From CAWJPW01 sp963844845 (GTDB lineage Bacteria > Acidobacteriota > Thermoanaerobaculia > Thermoanaerobaculales > Sulfomarinibacteraceae), in assembly GCA_963844845.1 (NCBI GenBank), contig CAWJPW010000003.1, positions 310,001 to 374,000 on the forward strand: 64,000 nt of DNA, given 5' to 3'. The notes under the pieces are model-generated. The model searched no databases, had not been told where the DNA came from, and saw only the letters and a list, made by a program, of their open reading frames with translations. The position numbers and the translations under genes were made by a program. Of the stretch, positions 43,262-58,673 are shown in pieces. The stretch's first letter is position 1, and each line of letters opens with the position of its first letter.

Positions 43262-44119
43262 ATGAGCGACAAACCCGACACCAAGACCGTGCTTTTCCGG
43301 GTCCGCCGCTTCGACCCGGCCAAGGACTCAGCACCCTACTACCAGGACTTCAAGGTGCCGGTGCCTCCCGGTATGGTGGTGCTCGACGGCCTTTGGCACA
43401 TCAAGCAGCACCTCGACGGCAGCCTGGCCTGGCGTGCCTCGTGCCGCATGGGCGTGTGCGGCTCCTGCGGCATGCTGGTGAACGGCTCGCCCATGCTCGC
43501 TTGTAACACGCAGGTGCGCGACGTGGCAGACGAAGTGCTGCTGCTGGCTCCGCTGCCCAACTTCGCCATCGTCCGGGACCTCGTCCCCGACCTCGCGCCC
43601 ATGTTCGCCAAGCACAAGGCGTTGCTGCCCTTCATCAAGCGTACGGACCGCGACGAGATGCTCGAGCCCACCGAGCAGTTCTGGCAGTCGCCCGCCGAGC
43701 TCCTCGAGTACCTGCAGTTCTCGTTCTGCATCAAGTGCGGCTGCTGCATGGCGGCCTGCCCCACCGTCGCCACCGACCCCGAGTACTCGGGGCCGCAGCC
43801 GTTGGCGCAGGGTTACCGCTACCTCATCGACTCGCGCGACGCGTCTTTCGTCGAGCGTAAGGAGCTCTTGGCGCGGGGCGAGGGCCCGTGGCGCTGCCAC
43901 TACGCCGGTGAGTGCTCCAACGTCTGTCCCAAGGGTGTCGACCCGGCACGGGCCATCCAGCTCATGAAGCGCGAGCTGGTGTTCGACTACCTGCGCCTTG
44001 GCAAGGTCCGTCACCGCACTCCGGCGCCGGTCATCGGCGCCAGCATGAAGCGCGGCCGCCGCGAGGGCATCCCCGAGGCCCCAGAGTACACCGTGGAGGG
44101 GGCCAAGGCCCGGGACTGA
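43262..44119 (+). CDS. sdhB: Succinate dehydrogenase/fumarate reductase iron-sulphur subunit
   Basis: A 285-residue subunit. The plant-type 2Fe-2S motif is CRMGVCGSCGMLVNG with a fourth Cys in LACNTQV (residues 61-81). The C-terminal ferredoxin half has CIKCGCCMAACPT and CHYAGECSNVCPKGVDP, for the 4Fe-4S and 3Fe-4S clusters. It passes electrons from SdhA to the membrane subunits. Start at ATG 43262 with a GGAGG site. Confidence 0.95.
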   Translation: MSDKPDTKTVLFRVRRFDPAKDSAPYYQDFKVPVPPGMVVLDGLWHIKQHLDGSLAWRASCRMGVCGSCGMLVNGSPMLACNTQVRDVADEVLLLAPLPNFAIVRDLVPDLAPMFAKHKALLPFIKRTDRDEMLEPTEQFWQSPAELLEYLQFSFCIKCGCCMAACPTVATDPEYSGPQPLAQGYRYLIDSRDASFVERKELLARGEGPWRCHYAGECSNVCPKGVDPARAIQLMKRELVFDYLRLGKVRHRTPAPVIGASMKRGRREGIPEAPEYTVEGAKARD

Positions 44120-44153
44120 GCACCCAGGGCGGAAAACCGCGAACGGAAGACGC

Positions 44154-44182
44154 CTTCCCCCGCCCGTCCAAGGCGGGGGAAG
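44154..44182 (+). terminator. Hairpin after sdhB
   Basis: An 11-bp stem, CTTCCCCCGCC with GGCGGGGGAAG, around CGTCCAA lies 35 bp past the sdhB stop. It lacks a T-tract, so factor-dependent termination or mRNA protection are alternatives. Confidence 0.55.
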
Positions 44183-44333
44183 CTGTCTCACGGAGCTGCC
44201 TTTCACGCGGAAGACGTGCGAGTCGGTGCTCGAGTCCTTCGCCGCCGCAACCACCGTGCAGTCCGTCCGATTCGCGCAGCGGACAGGATGGGGTATCCTC
44301 CATCGGGGCCACCCGCCCCGCGAGGACCCCATC

Positions 44334-44708
44334 ATGGACGCACCTTTCACCCTGACCTTCCGCGCCTTCTGGGAGTGGGTCACCACCCATCCCAACTGCA
44401 TCGTCCGCGCCGGCACGCCGGAGGCGGTGCTCTACGACGACGACGATCTCCACTGGCACTTCACCGAGGACGCCGACGGCACCCTGCTGGTCCAGCTGCT
44501 GCACGGCAAAAGGATGCTGGGGGAGCTGTTTGTGGAGGCCGAGCACGTGAGCTACGTGGAGGCGGTGCCGCAGGAGCAGGAGGACGAGCATCCCTTCGAG
44601 CTCATCTCCGAGGCCTCCGGTGAGCGCTTCGCCCCCTACTTCTTCGTCATGGCCCACGGCTACGACGAGGAGCCCATGCCCTCCTCCTCACGCACCCGCG
44701 TGCACTGA
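44334..44708 (+). CDS. Small hypothetical protein
   Basis: A 124-residue acidic protein that I do not recognise. It is likely soluble: FTLTFRAFWEWVTTHPNCIVRAG, then beta strands (AVLYDDDDLHWHF, LLVQLLHGKRMLGELF). Codon use and acid-rich composition support coding. It stands alone between the sdh operon and the P-type ATPase. The frame is open further upstream, but ATG 44334 is where the conserved-looking protein begins. Confidence 0.7.
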   Translation: MDAPFTLTFRAFWEWVTTHPNCIVRAGTPEAVLYDDDDLHWHFTEDADGTLLVQLLHGKRMLGELFVEAEHVSYVEAVPQEQEDEHPFELISEASGERFAPYFFVMAHGYDEEPMPSSSRTRVH

Positions 44709-44894
44709 GTCGGGAGCCTCAGGCGGGCCCTGCGGCGGACGCCACGGCACCAGTCGAATCGCACCCTGGCGAGTGGAATGACTCGTCCGACGATCTCGTT
44801 GCCATTTCTGAGACGCTGGTGCGCTCACGTATCGGGAGACGCGAATCGCCTCCCACGCTGACGTGTCGGGCCAAAAGACAGAGGGGGCGAGGTG

Positions 44895-47390
<2,496 letters not shown>

Positions 47391-47397
47391 GCGGCGG

Positions 47398-47890
47398 TCA
47401 GCCCCGGCGCTTCCGGCCCAGGTCCTCCTGGGCGGTGGACGCCACCAGCCTGGATTTCTTACCAGGGGTCGTCGCGAGGCGTCTGAGACGTAGTGGGAAG
47501 GGGTACTTTCGCAGGACGAGCGAGGGAAGCGTACTGCAAGTACGTAGGGACCCGCGCCCCGGACCGCAGGTCCGGTCAAGCCGCAGGTTTGGGCCCGCAT
47601 AGCGGGCGGCGTGGGCTGGGACCGAGCGAGTCCAAGAAAGTATCTCAGATTGCGGCGTATCCGACGCCGCAGCAGACACTGGTGAGATATGCAGTCCAAA
47701 TAACCTTCGCGGGTGAAGACCTGGCCGCGCACCAGAGCCCGGCTCGCGGCTGCGCTGGGGCTGTCCACTGCATAGAGCAGCCACTCGTCACAGCGGAAGG
47801 ACGATGGAATCACATGGCGTGGTCGATGAAGGCGAGCTTGAGGCCGCCTTCCCAGAACACCAGGCCGTGCGGCTGCAGGGCGGCGAAGGG
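47398..47890 (-). pseudogene. tesB acyl-CoA thioesterase pseudogene, split by repeat element C
   Basis: On the minus strand, 47890-47698 reads as the region ending VRGQVFTREG of a TesB protein, and 47449-47398 reads RLVASTAQEDLGRKRRG with the stop. These match the end of the intact tesB at 54373 (VRGQIFTRDGRLVASTAQEGL). Between the Gly and Arg codons lies the 249-bp element C. The 5' two thirds of the gene are missing; similarity fades near 47890. So this is a dead partial duplicate whose interruption gives the borders of the element. Confidence 0.85.
47449..47697. repeat. Inverted-repeat element, copy C, inserted in the tesB pseudogene
   Basis: The termini CCTGGATTTCTTACCAGG (47449) and CTGGTGAGATATGCAGTCC (to 47697) are imperfect inverted repeats. 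The left end, with GGGTCGTCGCGAG, is the reverse complement of the right end of copy A. The interior has nested hairpins: GTACTTTCGCAGGAC pairs with GTCCAAGAAAGTATC, and GACCGCAGGTCCGGTC is palindrome-like. It has no transposase frame and is 249 bp long. Confidence 0.85.
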
Positions 47891-48029
47891 TTGCGAGAGC
47901 TGGAGCGCCTCAAGACAAGGAGAATCCTTTACAATCTCTGCTCGACCTATAAGCCGCGAAGACGTATCATATTTAGTGGAAGACAAAAAGCCAGTCTAGC
48001 AACCTGTCTGAAGGTTCCCGAAGGGACTT
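47891..48029 (+). promoter_or_regulatory. AT-richer upstream region of the hybrid kinase operon
   Basis: This stretch is clearly less GC-rich than its surroundings. Candidate promoter-like words are TTTACA (47932) and TATAAG (about 47952), but their spacing is short (14 bp), and CATATT farther on. An AAGGGA ribosome site lies just before GTG 48030. No exact promoter can be named. Confidence 0.35.
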
Positions 48030-52148
<4,119 letters not shown>

Positions 52149-52160
52149 AACGATCGGGGG

Positions 52161-53954
52161 ATGATGATGGCCGATCACGACGACGACGACCGCCGCCCGC
52201 CGCAGGTGCTCAAGGCCCCAACCGGCATCCCGGGCCTCGACGCAATCACCGGGGGAGGGCTCCCGGCCCGTCGGACGACCGTGCTGGTGGGTGGGGCGGG
52301 GAGCGGCAAGACGGTGCTGTCGCTGCAGATAGCCGTGAACGGTGCGCGGCTCTACGGCGAGCCGGGGGTGTACGTCTCCCTCGAGGAGCCCACCGACCAC
52401 GTGCGTGCCCATGCCGCCGGTTTCAAGTGGGGCCTGGACGAGCTCGGTGAGGATATGCTCCGTCTTGTCGACGCCGAAATCCCGGCCGCGACGGTGATCG
52501 CCGGCGAGTTCGACCTCACCGGCCTGCTCGCCGCGGTGGGGGCCGTGGTCGAGCAGATGGGCGCCACGCGCGTGGTCTTCGACGGCCTCGACGCGCCCCT
52601 CTCGCTGCTCGACGATTCGAGCCTGGAGCGCCGCGAGCTGGTCCGCCTGCACCAGTGGCTGACGCAGCGCGGCCTCACCGGCGTCGTCACCGCCCACGCG
52701 GCCACCCCCGAGGCGGTGACGGTGGCGCGGCACGAGTTCATGCCGTTCATGGCCGACTGCGTCATCAGCCTGCGTACGGAGCTGCACGAGCGCGTGTCGC
52801 TGCGCACTCTCCGGGTGGTCAAGTACCGGGGCTCGGGCTTCGCCGGCAACGAGGTGCCGATGGTGATCGGGGAGCGCGGCGTCGACCTGCCCGGCGTGGG
52901 GCCCGAGCTGATGGACCACCCCGTCTCCGACGAGCGGGTCTCCAGCGGCGTGCCGCGCCTCGACGTCATGTTGGGCGGGGGCTACTTCCGCGGCTCCAGC
53001 GTGCTCATCACCGGGGTGCCCGGCACCGCCAAGACCACCCTGTGCGGCGCCTACGCCGCCGCGGCCTGCCGCCGCGGCGAGCGGGTGCTGTACCTGAGCT
53101 TCGACGAGGTGGCGGCGCAGATCGCGCGCAACCTGCGCTCGGTGGGGATCGACCTGGGGCCTCACCAGGAGTCCGGCCTGCTCCACATGGAGGGCCACCG
53201 CGTCGAGGCGCGCAGCGTCGAGGGGCACGTGGCCGCGCTCATCGGCGTCCTCGACGAGTTCCAGCCACGCCACCTGGTGATCGACCCGCTGTCGGCGATC
53301 ACCAAGTCGGGCGGCGAGGTGGCCGCCATCGGCTCCACCCTGGGCCTGCTCCAGCATGCCAAGCAACGGGGAGTCACGGTGGTGTGCTCGAGCCTGATCA
53401 GCGGGCCCGACGCCCTCTCGCCCGAAGAGCGCACCCCGGTGCACATGTCGACCCAGGTGGACACCTGGATGCACCTTGCCTACGTCCTGCATGGGGGCGA
53501 GCGCAATCGGACGATCTCCATCATCAAGAGCCGCGGCAGCGAGCACTCCAACCAGATGCGCGAGCTGGTGTTGAGCGACCGCGGTGTGCACATCGAGGAT
53601 GCCTACATGGCCGAAGGCGAGGTGCTGCTGGGCACCGCCCGCTGGGAGAAGGAGCGCGCCGACGAGCGGGCGATCGAGCGGGTGCGGGCCGAGCTCGCGC
53701 GCCGCGGGCCGGAGTTCGAGCAGGCAGCAGCCGAGGCCGAGGCGCAGATTGCAGCGATCCGCGCCCGACTCGCGGTGAAGCGGGCCGAAATGAACCAGCT
53801 CGCCGAGGAGGAGGCAGACCGCCGGAGCGAGATGTCCAGGGCGAAGGCCTACCTGTCCGAACTGCGCGGTGGCGACGAGCCGGACGAGAGCGGCGGCCCG
53901 GCGCCGCCCCCGGACATCGGGGCCTCCGGCGGGCCCGGACCGGAAGCAGACTGA
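52161..53954 (+). CDS. kaiC: KaiC-family circadian-clock-like ATPase with coiled-coil tail
   Basis: A 597-residue double-RecA protein. CI: Walker A GGAGSGKT (44-51) and catalytic Glu75-Glu76 (SLEEP). CII: Walker A GVPGTAKT (285-292) and Asp315-Glu316 (SFDE). The dual phosphosites of cyanobacterial KaiC (Ser431, Thr432, plus Thr426) align with Ser430-Thr431 in HMSTQVD and Thr425, so autophosphorylation is plausible. Residues 495-567 form a charged coiled coil not found in cyanobacterial KaiC; a Pro/Gly-rich tail follows. It sits between a hybrid kinase and kaiB; kaiA is absent. The second or third ATG of the ATGATGATG run is also possible. Confidence 0.93.
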   Translation: MMMADHDDDDRRPPQVLKAPTGIPGLDAITGGGLPARRTTVLVGGAGSGKTVLSLQIAVNGARLYGEPGVYVSLEEPTDHVRAHAAGFKWGLDELGEDMLRLVDAEIPAATVIAGEFDLTGLLAAVGAVVEQMGATRVVFDGLDAPLSLLDDSSLERRELVRLHQWLTQRGLTGVVTAHAATPEAVTVARHEFMPFMADCVISLRTELHERVSLRTLRVVKYRGSGFAGNEVPMVIGERGVDLPGVGPELMDHPVSDERVSSGVPRLDVMLGGGYFRGSSVLITGVPGTAKTTLCGAYAAAACRRGERVLYLSFDEVAAQIARNLRSVGIDLGPHQESGLLHMEGHRVEARSVEGHVAALIGVLDEFQPRHLVIDPLSAITKSGGEVAAIGSTLGLLQHAKQRGVTVVCSSLISGPDALSPEERTPVHMSTQVDTWMHLAYVLHGGERNRTISIIKSRGSEHSNQMRELVLSDRGVHIEDAYMAEGEVLLGTARWEKERADERAIERVRAELARRGPEFEQAAAEAEAQIAAIRARLAVKRAEMNQLAEEEADRRSEMSRAKAYLSELRGGDEPDESGGPAPPPDIGASGGPGPEAD

Positions 53955-54316
53955 TGGCCGGCGCCGATCTGCCCTCGAGCTCCGGCGGCGAGCCCGTCGT
54001 CGTCCTCCGTCTCTACGTGTCGGGGGGGACGCCGAGCTCGATCCTGGCCCTCGCCAACCTGCACGGGCTGTGCACCCGGTATCTCCAGGGCCGTCACCGG
54101 GTGGAGATCATCGACGTCGTCGTAGCGCCGGAGCGCGCCATGGCGGACCGGGTGGTGATGACGCCGATGCTGGTCAAGGTGGCGCCGCCGCCGGAGGTGC
54201 GCATCCTCGGCGACCTCAGCCGGGAGGTCCAGGTCGTGACGGCCCTGGGTCTCTTCGCCGACGACCAGCTGCCGGATGGGTGGCGGGCCGACGGATCGCG
54301 GCCCGGCCCGCGGTAG
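53954..54316 (+). CDS. kaiB: KaiB-family protein
   Basis: A 120-residue thioredoxin-fold protein. VVLRLYVSGGTPSSILALANLHGLC is the first beta-alpha unit, then VEIIDVVVAPERAMADRVVMTPMLVKVAPPPEVRILGDLS, which are standard KaiB segments. KaiB binds the CI ring of KaiC in the clock cycle. It starts at the last base of the kaiC stop (TGATG), so the two are translationally coupled. A 12-residue N-terminal and a short C-terminal extension flank the core. Confidence 0.93.
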   Translation: MAGADLPSSSGGEPVVVLRLYVSGGTPSSILALANLHGLCTRYLQGRHRVEIIDVVVAPERAMADRVVMTPMLVKVAPPPEVRILGDLSREVQVVTALGLFADDQLPDGWRADGSRPGPR

Positions 54317-54372
54317 GACCCCGGCGACGGTCGACTCCCGCTGGCGGCCCGGCCCGAGCGTTGAAGCCTGAG

Positions 54373-55239
54373 TCAGCCCGGGGGACGCTCCCGGACCAGG
54401 CCCTCCTGGGCGGTCGACGCCACCAGGCGGCCGTCGCGGGTGAAGATCTGGCCGCGCACGAGGGCCCGGCTCGCGGCTGCGCTGGGGCTGTCCACCGCGT
54501 AGAGCAGCCAGTCGTCGCAGCGGAAAGGGCGATGGAACCACATGGCGTGGTCGATGGAGGCGAGCTTGAGGCCGCCGTCCCAGAACACCCGGCCGTGCGG
54601 CTGCAGGGCGGTGACCAGGAAGTTGAAGTCGGAGGCGTAGGCGAGCAGGTAGCGGTGCACGCGCGGGTCGTCGGCGAGCTCACCGGCGGCGCGCAGCCAT
54701 ACCAGGCGGCGCGGCAGCATGGGCCGCGGGTGCACCGGGTCCATCCGCTCCACCGGCCGGATCTCGATGGCGGCGTCGCGGGTGAAGGTCTCGCGCATGG
54801 CTTCGGGAATGAGGTCCCGGTGACGGCGGGCGAACTCGCTCTCCGGCTCGAGGGCCTCCGGAGGCGGCACATCGGGCATGGGGTCTTGGTGTGTGAGCCC
54901 GTCCTCATGGATGTGAAATGAGGCGGCCATGAAGAGGATCGGCCGGCCCCGCTGCACCGCCTTGACCCGTCGGGTGGTGATGCTGCGGCCATCGCGTACC
55001 AGGTCGACGTCGTAGACCACCGGCCGGCGGGCGTCGCCGGGGCGCAGGAAGTAGCAGTGGAAGGAGTGGACGCTGCGCTCGGGGGCCACCGTCTGCTCCG
55101 CGGCCGAAAGGGCCTGGCCAATGACCTGGCCGCCGAACACCGCCCCGAAGCCGAGATCCTGGCTGGCGCCGCGGAAGATGGTCTCCTCGATCTTCTCCAG
55201 CGAGAGCAGGGCCACCAGCTCGTCGAGCACGCGGGTCAT
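54373..55239 (-). CDS. tesB: Acyl-CoA thioesterase II
   Basis: A 288-residue double-hotdog thioesterase that frees fatty acids from CoA. Seen: FGGQVIGQALSAAEQTV, FHCYFLRPGD, ASFHIHEDG, then in the second half SDFNFLVTALQPHGR and LASIDHAMWFHRPFRCDDWLLYAVDSPSA. The length matches E. coli TesB. ATG 55239 (MTRVLDEL) fits; a GTG at 55275 would overlap the upstream lipoprotein gene by 23 bp. A partial, element-split copy lies at 47398. It converges with the kai operon. Confidence 0.94.
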   Translation of the reverse strand: MTRVLDELVALLSLEKIEETIFRGASQDLGFGAVFGGQVIGQALSAAEQTVAPERSVHSFHCYFLRPGDARRPVVYDVDLVRDGRSITTRRVKAVQRGRPILFMAASFHIHEDGLTHQDPMPDVPPPEALEPESEFARRHRDLIPEAMRETFTRDAAIEIRPVERMDPVHPRPMLPRRLVWLRAAGELADDPRVHRYLLAYASDFNFLVTALQPHGRVFWDGGLKLASIDHAMWFHRPFRCDDWLLYAVDSPSAAASRALVRGQIFTRDGRLVASTAQEGLVRERPPG

Positions 55240-55252
55240 CCGGCGGAGCCCC

Positions 55253-55804
55253 TCACTGGCCAGCGGCGCCGCCACCCAGCGCGGTGAGCTGGCGCTGGAG
55301 CCCGCCGACCCCGCCGCTCGACACCGCGGCGCCCAGCGCCTCGGGCAGCCGCCGCGCGAGGTCGCCGCGGAGGCGGACGTAAATGGCGTTGTCAGCGCCC
55401 GCCGCCATCAGCACCACGTCGCCGAGGCGCTCGCCTGAGCCGCGCACCAGCACCACGGTGGAGCCGGTGGCCGTGGCGGCGCGGACGGTGGGCTCCCAGC
55501 CGTGCACCGGGATGCGGGTGAAGTCCACCGGTCGGGCTCCGGCGGGGAGCGTGTACACCGCGAGCTCGAGGCGGTCGAGGCCGGCGAGCGGCAGCGCGCC
55601 GTCGCGACCGGGCGCGACCAGCTGGCGGGTCAGCGCCAGGGTGGCGTGCCCCAGCTCCAGCTCGAAGGCGCGTTGGGGCTCGACACCGGTCTGCCGTGCC
55701 ACCTCGGCGCGCACCGACCGGGGCGAGAACGAGGTGGCGCAGCCGGCAGCGAGGACAAGCAGGGCGCCGAGGGCGAGGACATACGGTGATCGACAGGTTG
55801 GCAT
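55253..55804 (-). CDS. Putative lipoprotein, hypothetical
   Basis: A 183-residue protein starting MPTCRSPYVLALGALLVLAAGC with lipobox LAAGC (lipidated Cys at about 22). The mature part has alternating beta strands and Ala-rich helices, with LDRLELAVYTLPAG and VVLVRGSGERLGDVVLMAAG. It reminds me of the DUF4252 lipoproteins, but I cannot confirm that. tesB follows 13 bp later on the same strand. Confidence 0.75.
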   Translation of the reverse strand: MPTCRSPYVLALGALLVLAAGCATSFSPRSVRAEVARQTGVEPQRAFELELGHATLALTRQLVAPGRDGALPLAGLDRLELAVYTLPAGARPVDFTRIPVHGWEPTVRAATATGSTVVLVRGSGERLGDVVLMAAGADNAIYVRLRGDLARRLPEALGAAVSSGGVGGLQRQLTALGGGAAGQ

Positions 55805-55878
55805 GGGCGGCCTCCGGGTAGCGGACAGGGACTCAGGGTATCACCCCGGAGATGGCCTGCAGTGCTCCCCCGCCGCTG

Positions 55879-56598
55879 TCAGCGGCGATGCGCTGCCGCC
55901 ACGAACTCCCTGATCCGCTCCACCAGCCATGCCTGCTCGTCGGGCTCGGCGAAGCGATGGCCGGCGTCGGGGTGGATCTCGAGGCGGGTGGTGGTGCCGG
56001 CGGCGGCGAGCTCGCGGGCGTCCTCGACCGGCACGACCGGGTCGGCGGCCCCGTGCAGCACCAGCCACGGGCAGGCGACCCGGGCCGCGGCCGCGAGGAC
56101 GTCGTGGGTCGCCGCGTCTGCGAAGAAGGCGGGGCTCACCTGCTCGCCCGTGTCGTCCCAGGTGGTGCGAGGCGCCCGTGGCAGTCGCGCCGGGGCGGCG
56201 GCGGTGGCGAGGGCGGCGAGGCCACCGTCGGCGGCGGCCAGGAGGATCGCCACCGTTCCGCCCAAAGAGGAGCCCACTGCGGCGAGCTGCTCTGCTCCCA
56301 GCTCCCGCAATCGTCCCGCGGCGGCTCGCAGGTCGTCCACCTCGCCGCTCACGGTGAGATCGGCGAGGCGCCCCGGGGAGTCTCCGCGGCCGCGAAAGTC
56401 GAAGCGCAGAGCGGCGACTCCGGCTGAGGCCAGGGCATCGCAGATCGCGGTGTGCTTGGCACTCGTCTTGGAGCTGAGCATGCCGTGCGCGACCACCACA
56501 GCACGGCGGAGGGAGCGGTCGGGCGGCAGGTGGAGACGGCCCGCCAGCGGGGTCCCGCCGGGCCCGGGGATGGTCAGGGGAGTGCCCGTGGCGACCAC
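55879..56598 (-). CDS. Alpha/beta hydrolase (serine hydrolase)
   Basis: A 239-residue protein. The oxyanion region is VVVAHGMLSSKTS, the nucleophile motif VGSSLGGTVA (Ser near 110), the acid likely Asp in HGAADPVVP, and the His in DAGHRF near the C-terminus. Probably an esterase or acyl hydrolase; the substrate is unknown. It starts at GTG 56598. It is 21 bp from the hybrid kinase stop upstream. Confidence 0.88.
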   Translation of the reverse strand: MVATGTPLTIPGPGGTPLAGRLHLPPDRSLRRAVVVAHGMLSSKTSAKHTAICDALASAGVAALRFDFRGRGDSPGRLADLTVSGEVDDLRAAAGRLRELGAEQLAAVGSSLGGTVAILLAAADGGLAALATAAAPARLPRAPRTTWDDTGEQVSPAFFADAATHDVLAAAARVACPWLVLHGAADPVVPVEDARELAAAGTTTRLEIHPDAGHRFAEPDEQAWLVERIREFVAAAHRR

Positions 56599-56619
56599 GC
56601 CTCAGTGTAGAGCGGAGCG

Positions 56620-58545
56620 TCAGTCGTCGGCGAGGGCCGTGCGGATTGCGTGGGTGAGGGCGGCGAAGGCGAAGGGCTTCTGCAGGAAGTGGGCACGGCC
56701 GGCGGCGGCGTCGTCCAGGAGCTCCTCCTTGGGGTACCCCGACATGAGGATGAGTCGGAGACCGGGGTGGACCGCCCGGAGCTCGGCGGCGAGCTCGGTG
56801 CCGCTCGCGTCCGGGAGCATCACGTCGCTGAGGAGCAGGTTGAATGGCTGCGTGGCGGCGAGATGACGAGCCTCGGCGCCGTCTGCCGCCGCGGCCACCT
56901 CGTAGCCCGCCAGTGCGAGCATCTCGGTGAGCCCGGCGCGGGCGGCGGGCTCGTCCTCCACCAGCAGCACCCGGATCGCCGTCTCGCGATCCGCAGGCTG
57001 GGCAGGACCGGAGCCGTCCTCCGTCGCGGCCTCGCTCGCCACCCCCGGGAAGGCCCCGGAGCCGGCCAGCGGCAGCAGCACCCGGAAGGTGGTTCCCTTC
57101 CCGACTGTGCTTTCGACCTCCACTGCGCCGTGGTGCTCGCCGACGATGCCGTGGACCACGGCGAGGCCGAGACCGTTGTGCTCGACGCCCCGGGTGGTGA
57201 AGAACGGCTCGAAGAGGTGCGACCGCACTGAAGGCCCGATGCCATGGCCGTGGTCGGCCACCTCGAGGGCCGCGCGCTCGTCGTCGACCCGCGCGGTCCG
57301 GATCGTGATACAGCCTCCGCCGGGCATGGCCTCGGCGGCGTTGACCACCAGGTTGAGCAGGGCCTGCTCCAGCTGGCGGCGGTCGCCCTCTACAAGAAGC
57401 TCGGCCGCGGTGGTCTCGACGTCGAGGCTGGCGGAGGCGGGGACGAGTCGGCGCGCGAGGGCGAGGGCGCCGTCTACCACCTCGTTGAGGTCGAGCTTGG
57501 CTGGTCGCGGTGCCTCACGACGGGCAAAGAGGAGGAGCTGACGCACCATGGCGGCGCCGCGCTCGACGTGCTGGCGGATCCCCCGCCGGAAGTCCCCGAG
57601 GGGTTCGTCGGCGGCGGCGCGGGCCTCCATCACCTCGCTGAGCCCGAGGATCGCCTGGAGGAGGTTGTTGAAGTCGTGGGCGATTCCGCCGGCGAGGCGG
57701 GCCACCGCTTCCATCTTCTGGACGTGTACCAGGCGCTGCTGCAGTCGGCGGCGCCCGCGGATGTCGCGGATGCTGCCGTATACGAGCTGGCGGTGTGGGT
57801 CGGGCAGGCGCACCAGCTGGACCTCGCATGGGATCTCCTCGCCGGCCGCGTTTCGGTGGATCCACTCAAAGGTCGCCACCTCGCCGGCCAGGGCGGCACG
57901 CAGGAGCGGTACGATAACCTCCTCGGACGGACCCTCGGGCTGATTCGCAGGGCTCATGTCCGCCGGTCCCAGCTCGAGAAGTCTCTCGCGCGGCAGCCCG
58001 AAGAGGGCCTCGGCGCGGGGGTTGGCCTCGATGAAGAGCTCCGTGTCCACGTCGGTGACGACGATGGCTTCGGGGGAGTGCTCCACCAGCACGCGGGCGC
58101 GCTCCTCGCTGTTTCTCAGGCGATGTTCGACCAGACGGCGCTCGCTGATGTCGCGGGCGATCCCGATGATGGACTCCACCGGGTCGATCTCCGGCACAGC
58201 GCGGACGGTCACCTCAACGAAGACCAGCAGCCCGTCGGGACGACGCAGCCGCAGGTCGACGAGCCGATCAGGGCCGCGCCGAAGGGCATTTACGAACTCC
58301 GCCTCGACGGCGACACGGTCCTCCGCGACGACGAGCTCATCGAAGCGGCGGCCGAGCCATGCCTCTACCGGCCAGCCGGTGACGGTGGTGAACGCCGGGT
58401 TGAGGGCCTCGAAGCGGCCCTCGGGGTCGAGGCTGAAGATCACGTCGCGCGCGTGCTCGACGAGCACGCGGTAGCTGTCGTCGGGCAGATGTTTGTCCTG
58501 CCTTGAGCGAACGGTTTTCTTTGGGTCGTGATGGTGCTGGTCCAA
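56620..58545 (-). CDS. Cytoplasmic PAS hybrid histidine kinase with receiver
   Basis: A 641-residue protein without membrane segments. PAS 1 at about 25-140 (RVLVEHARDVIFSLD), PAS 2 at 150-265 (RVLVEHSPEAIVVTDV), HisKA with ARLAGGIAHDFNNLLQAI (phospho-His near 288), HATPase with GHGIGPSVRSHLFEPFFTTRG, and an intact receiver from about 520 (LLVEDEPAARAG, LLLSDVMLPD phosphoacceptor, LQKPF). Its HisKA and receiver parts resemble those of the kinase at 48030, showing what the intact receiver end should look like. It may serve the nearby kai module, but this is inference. Confidence 0.92.
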   Translation of the reverse strand: MDQHHHDPKKTVRSRQDKHLPDDSYRVLVEHARDVIFSLDPEGRFEALNPAFTTVTGWPVEAWLGRRFDELVVAEDRVAVEAEFVNALRRGPDRLVDLRLRRPDGLLVFVEVTVRAVPEIDPVESIIGIARDISERRLVEHRLRNSEERARVLVEHSPEAIVVTDVDTELFIEANPRAEALFGLPRERLLELGPADMSPANQPEGPSEEVIVPLLRAALAGEVATFEWIHRNAAGEEIPCEVQLVRLPDPHRQLVYGSIRDIRGRRRLQQRLVHVQKMEAVARLAGGIAHDFNNLLQAILGLSEVMEARAAADEPLGDFRRGIRQHVERGAAMVRQLLLFARREAPRPAKLDLNEVVDGALALARRLVPASASLDVETTAAELLVEGDRRQLEQALLNLVVNAAEAMPGGGCITIRTARVDDERAALEVADHGHGIGPSVRSHLFEPFFTTRGVEHNGLGLAVVHGIVGEHHGAVEVESTVGKGTTFRVLLPLAGSGAFPGVASEAATEDGSGPAQPADRETAIRVLLVEDEPAARAGLTEMLALAGYEVAAAADGAEARHLAATQPFNLLLSDVMLPDASGTELAAELRAVHPGLRLILMSGYPKEELLDDAAAGRAHFLQKPFAFAALTHAIRTALADD

Positions 58546-58673
58546 GCATGCCTCCTGTTGAAGGCGCGGCGCTTCGAAAGTTCGGAGGAGCGACCTCCCG
58601 GAAGCTCAACTCCCCGTTCCTCCACACCATACGCTAGTTTGACGAGGAGTGTCTCCCGGGTGCCTGATCGCAC

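Noticed and set aside
44760..44800. Another copy of the element hairpin (GTCGAATCGCACCCTGGCGAGTGG)
   Set aside because: Only about 25 bp resemble the hairpin core and neither terminal repeat is present, so it cannot be called a copy.
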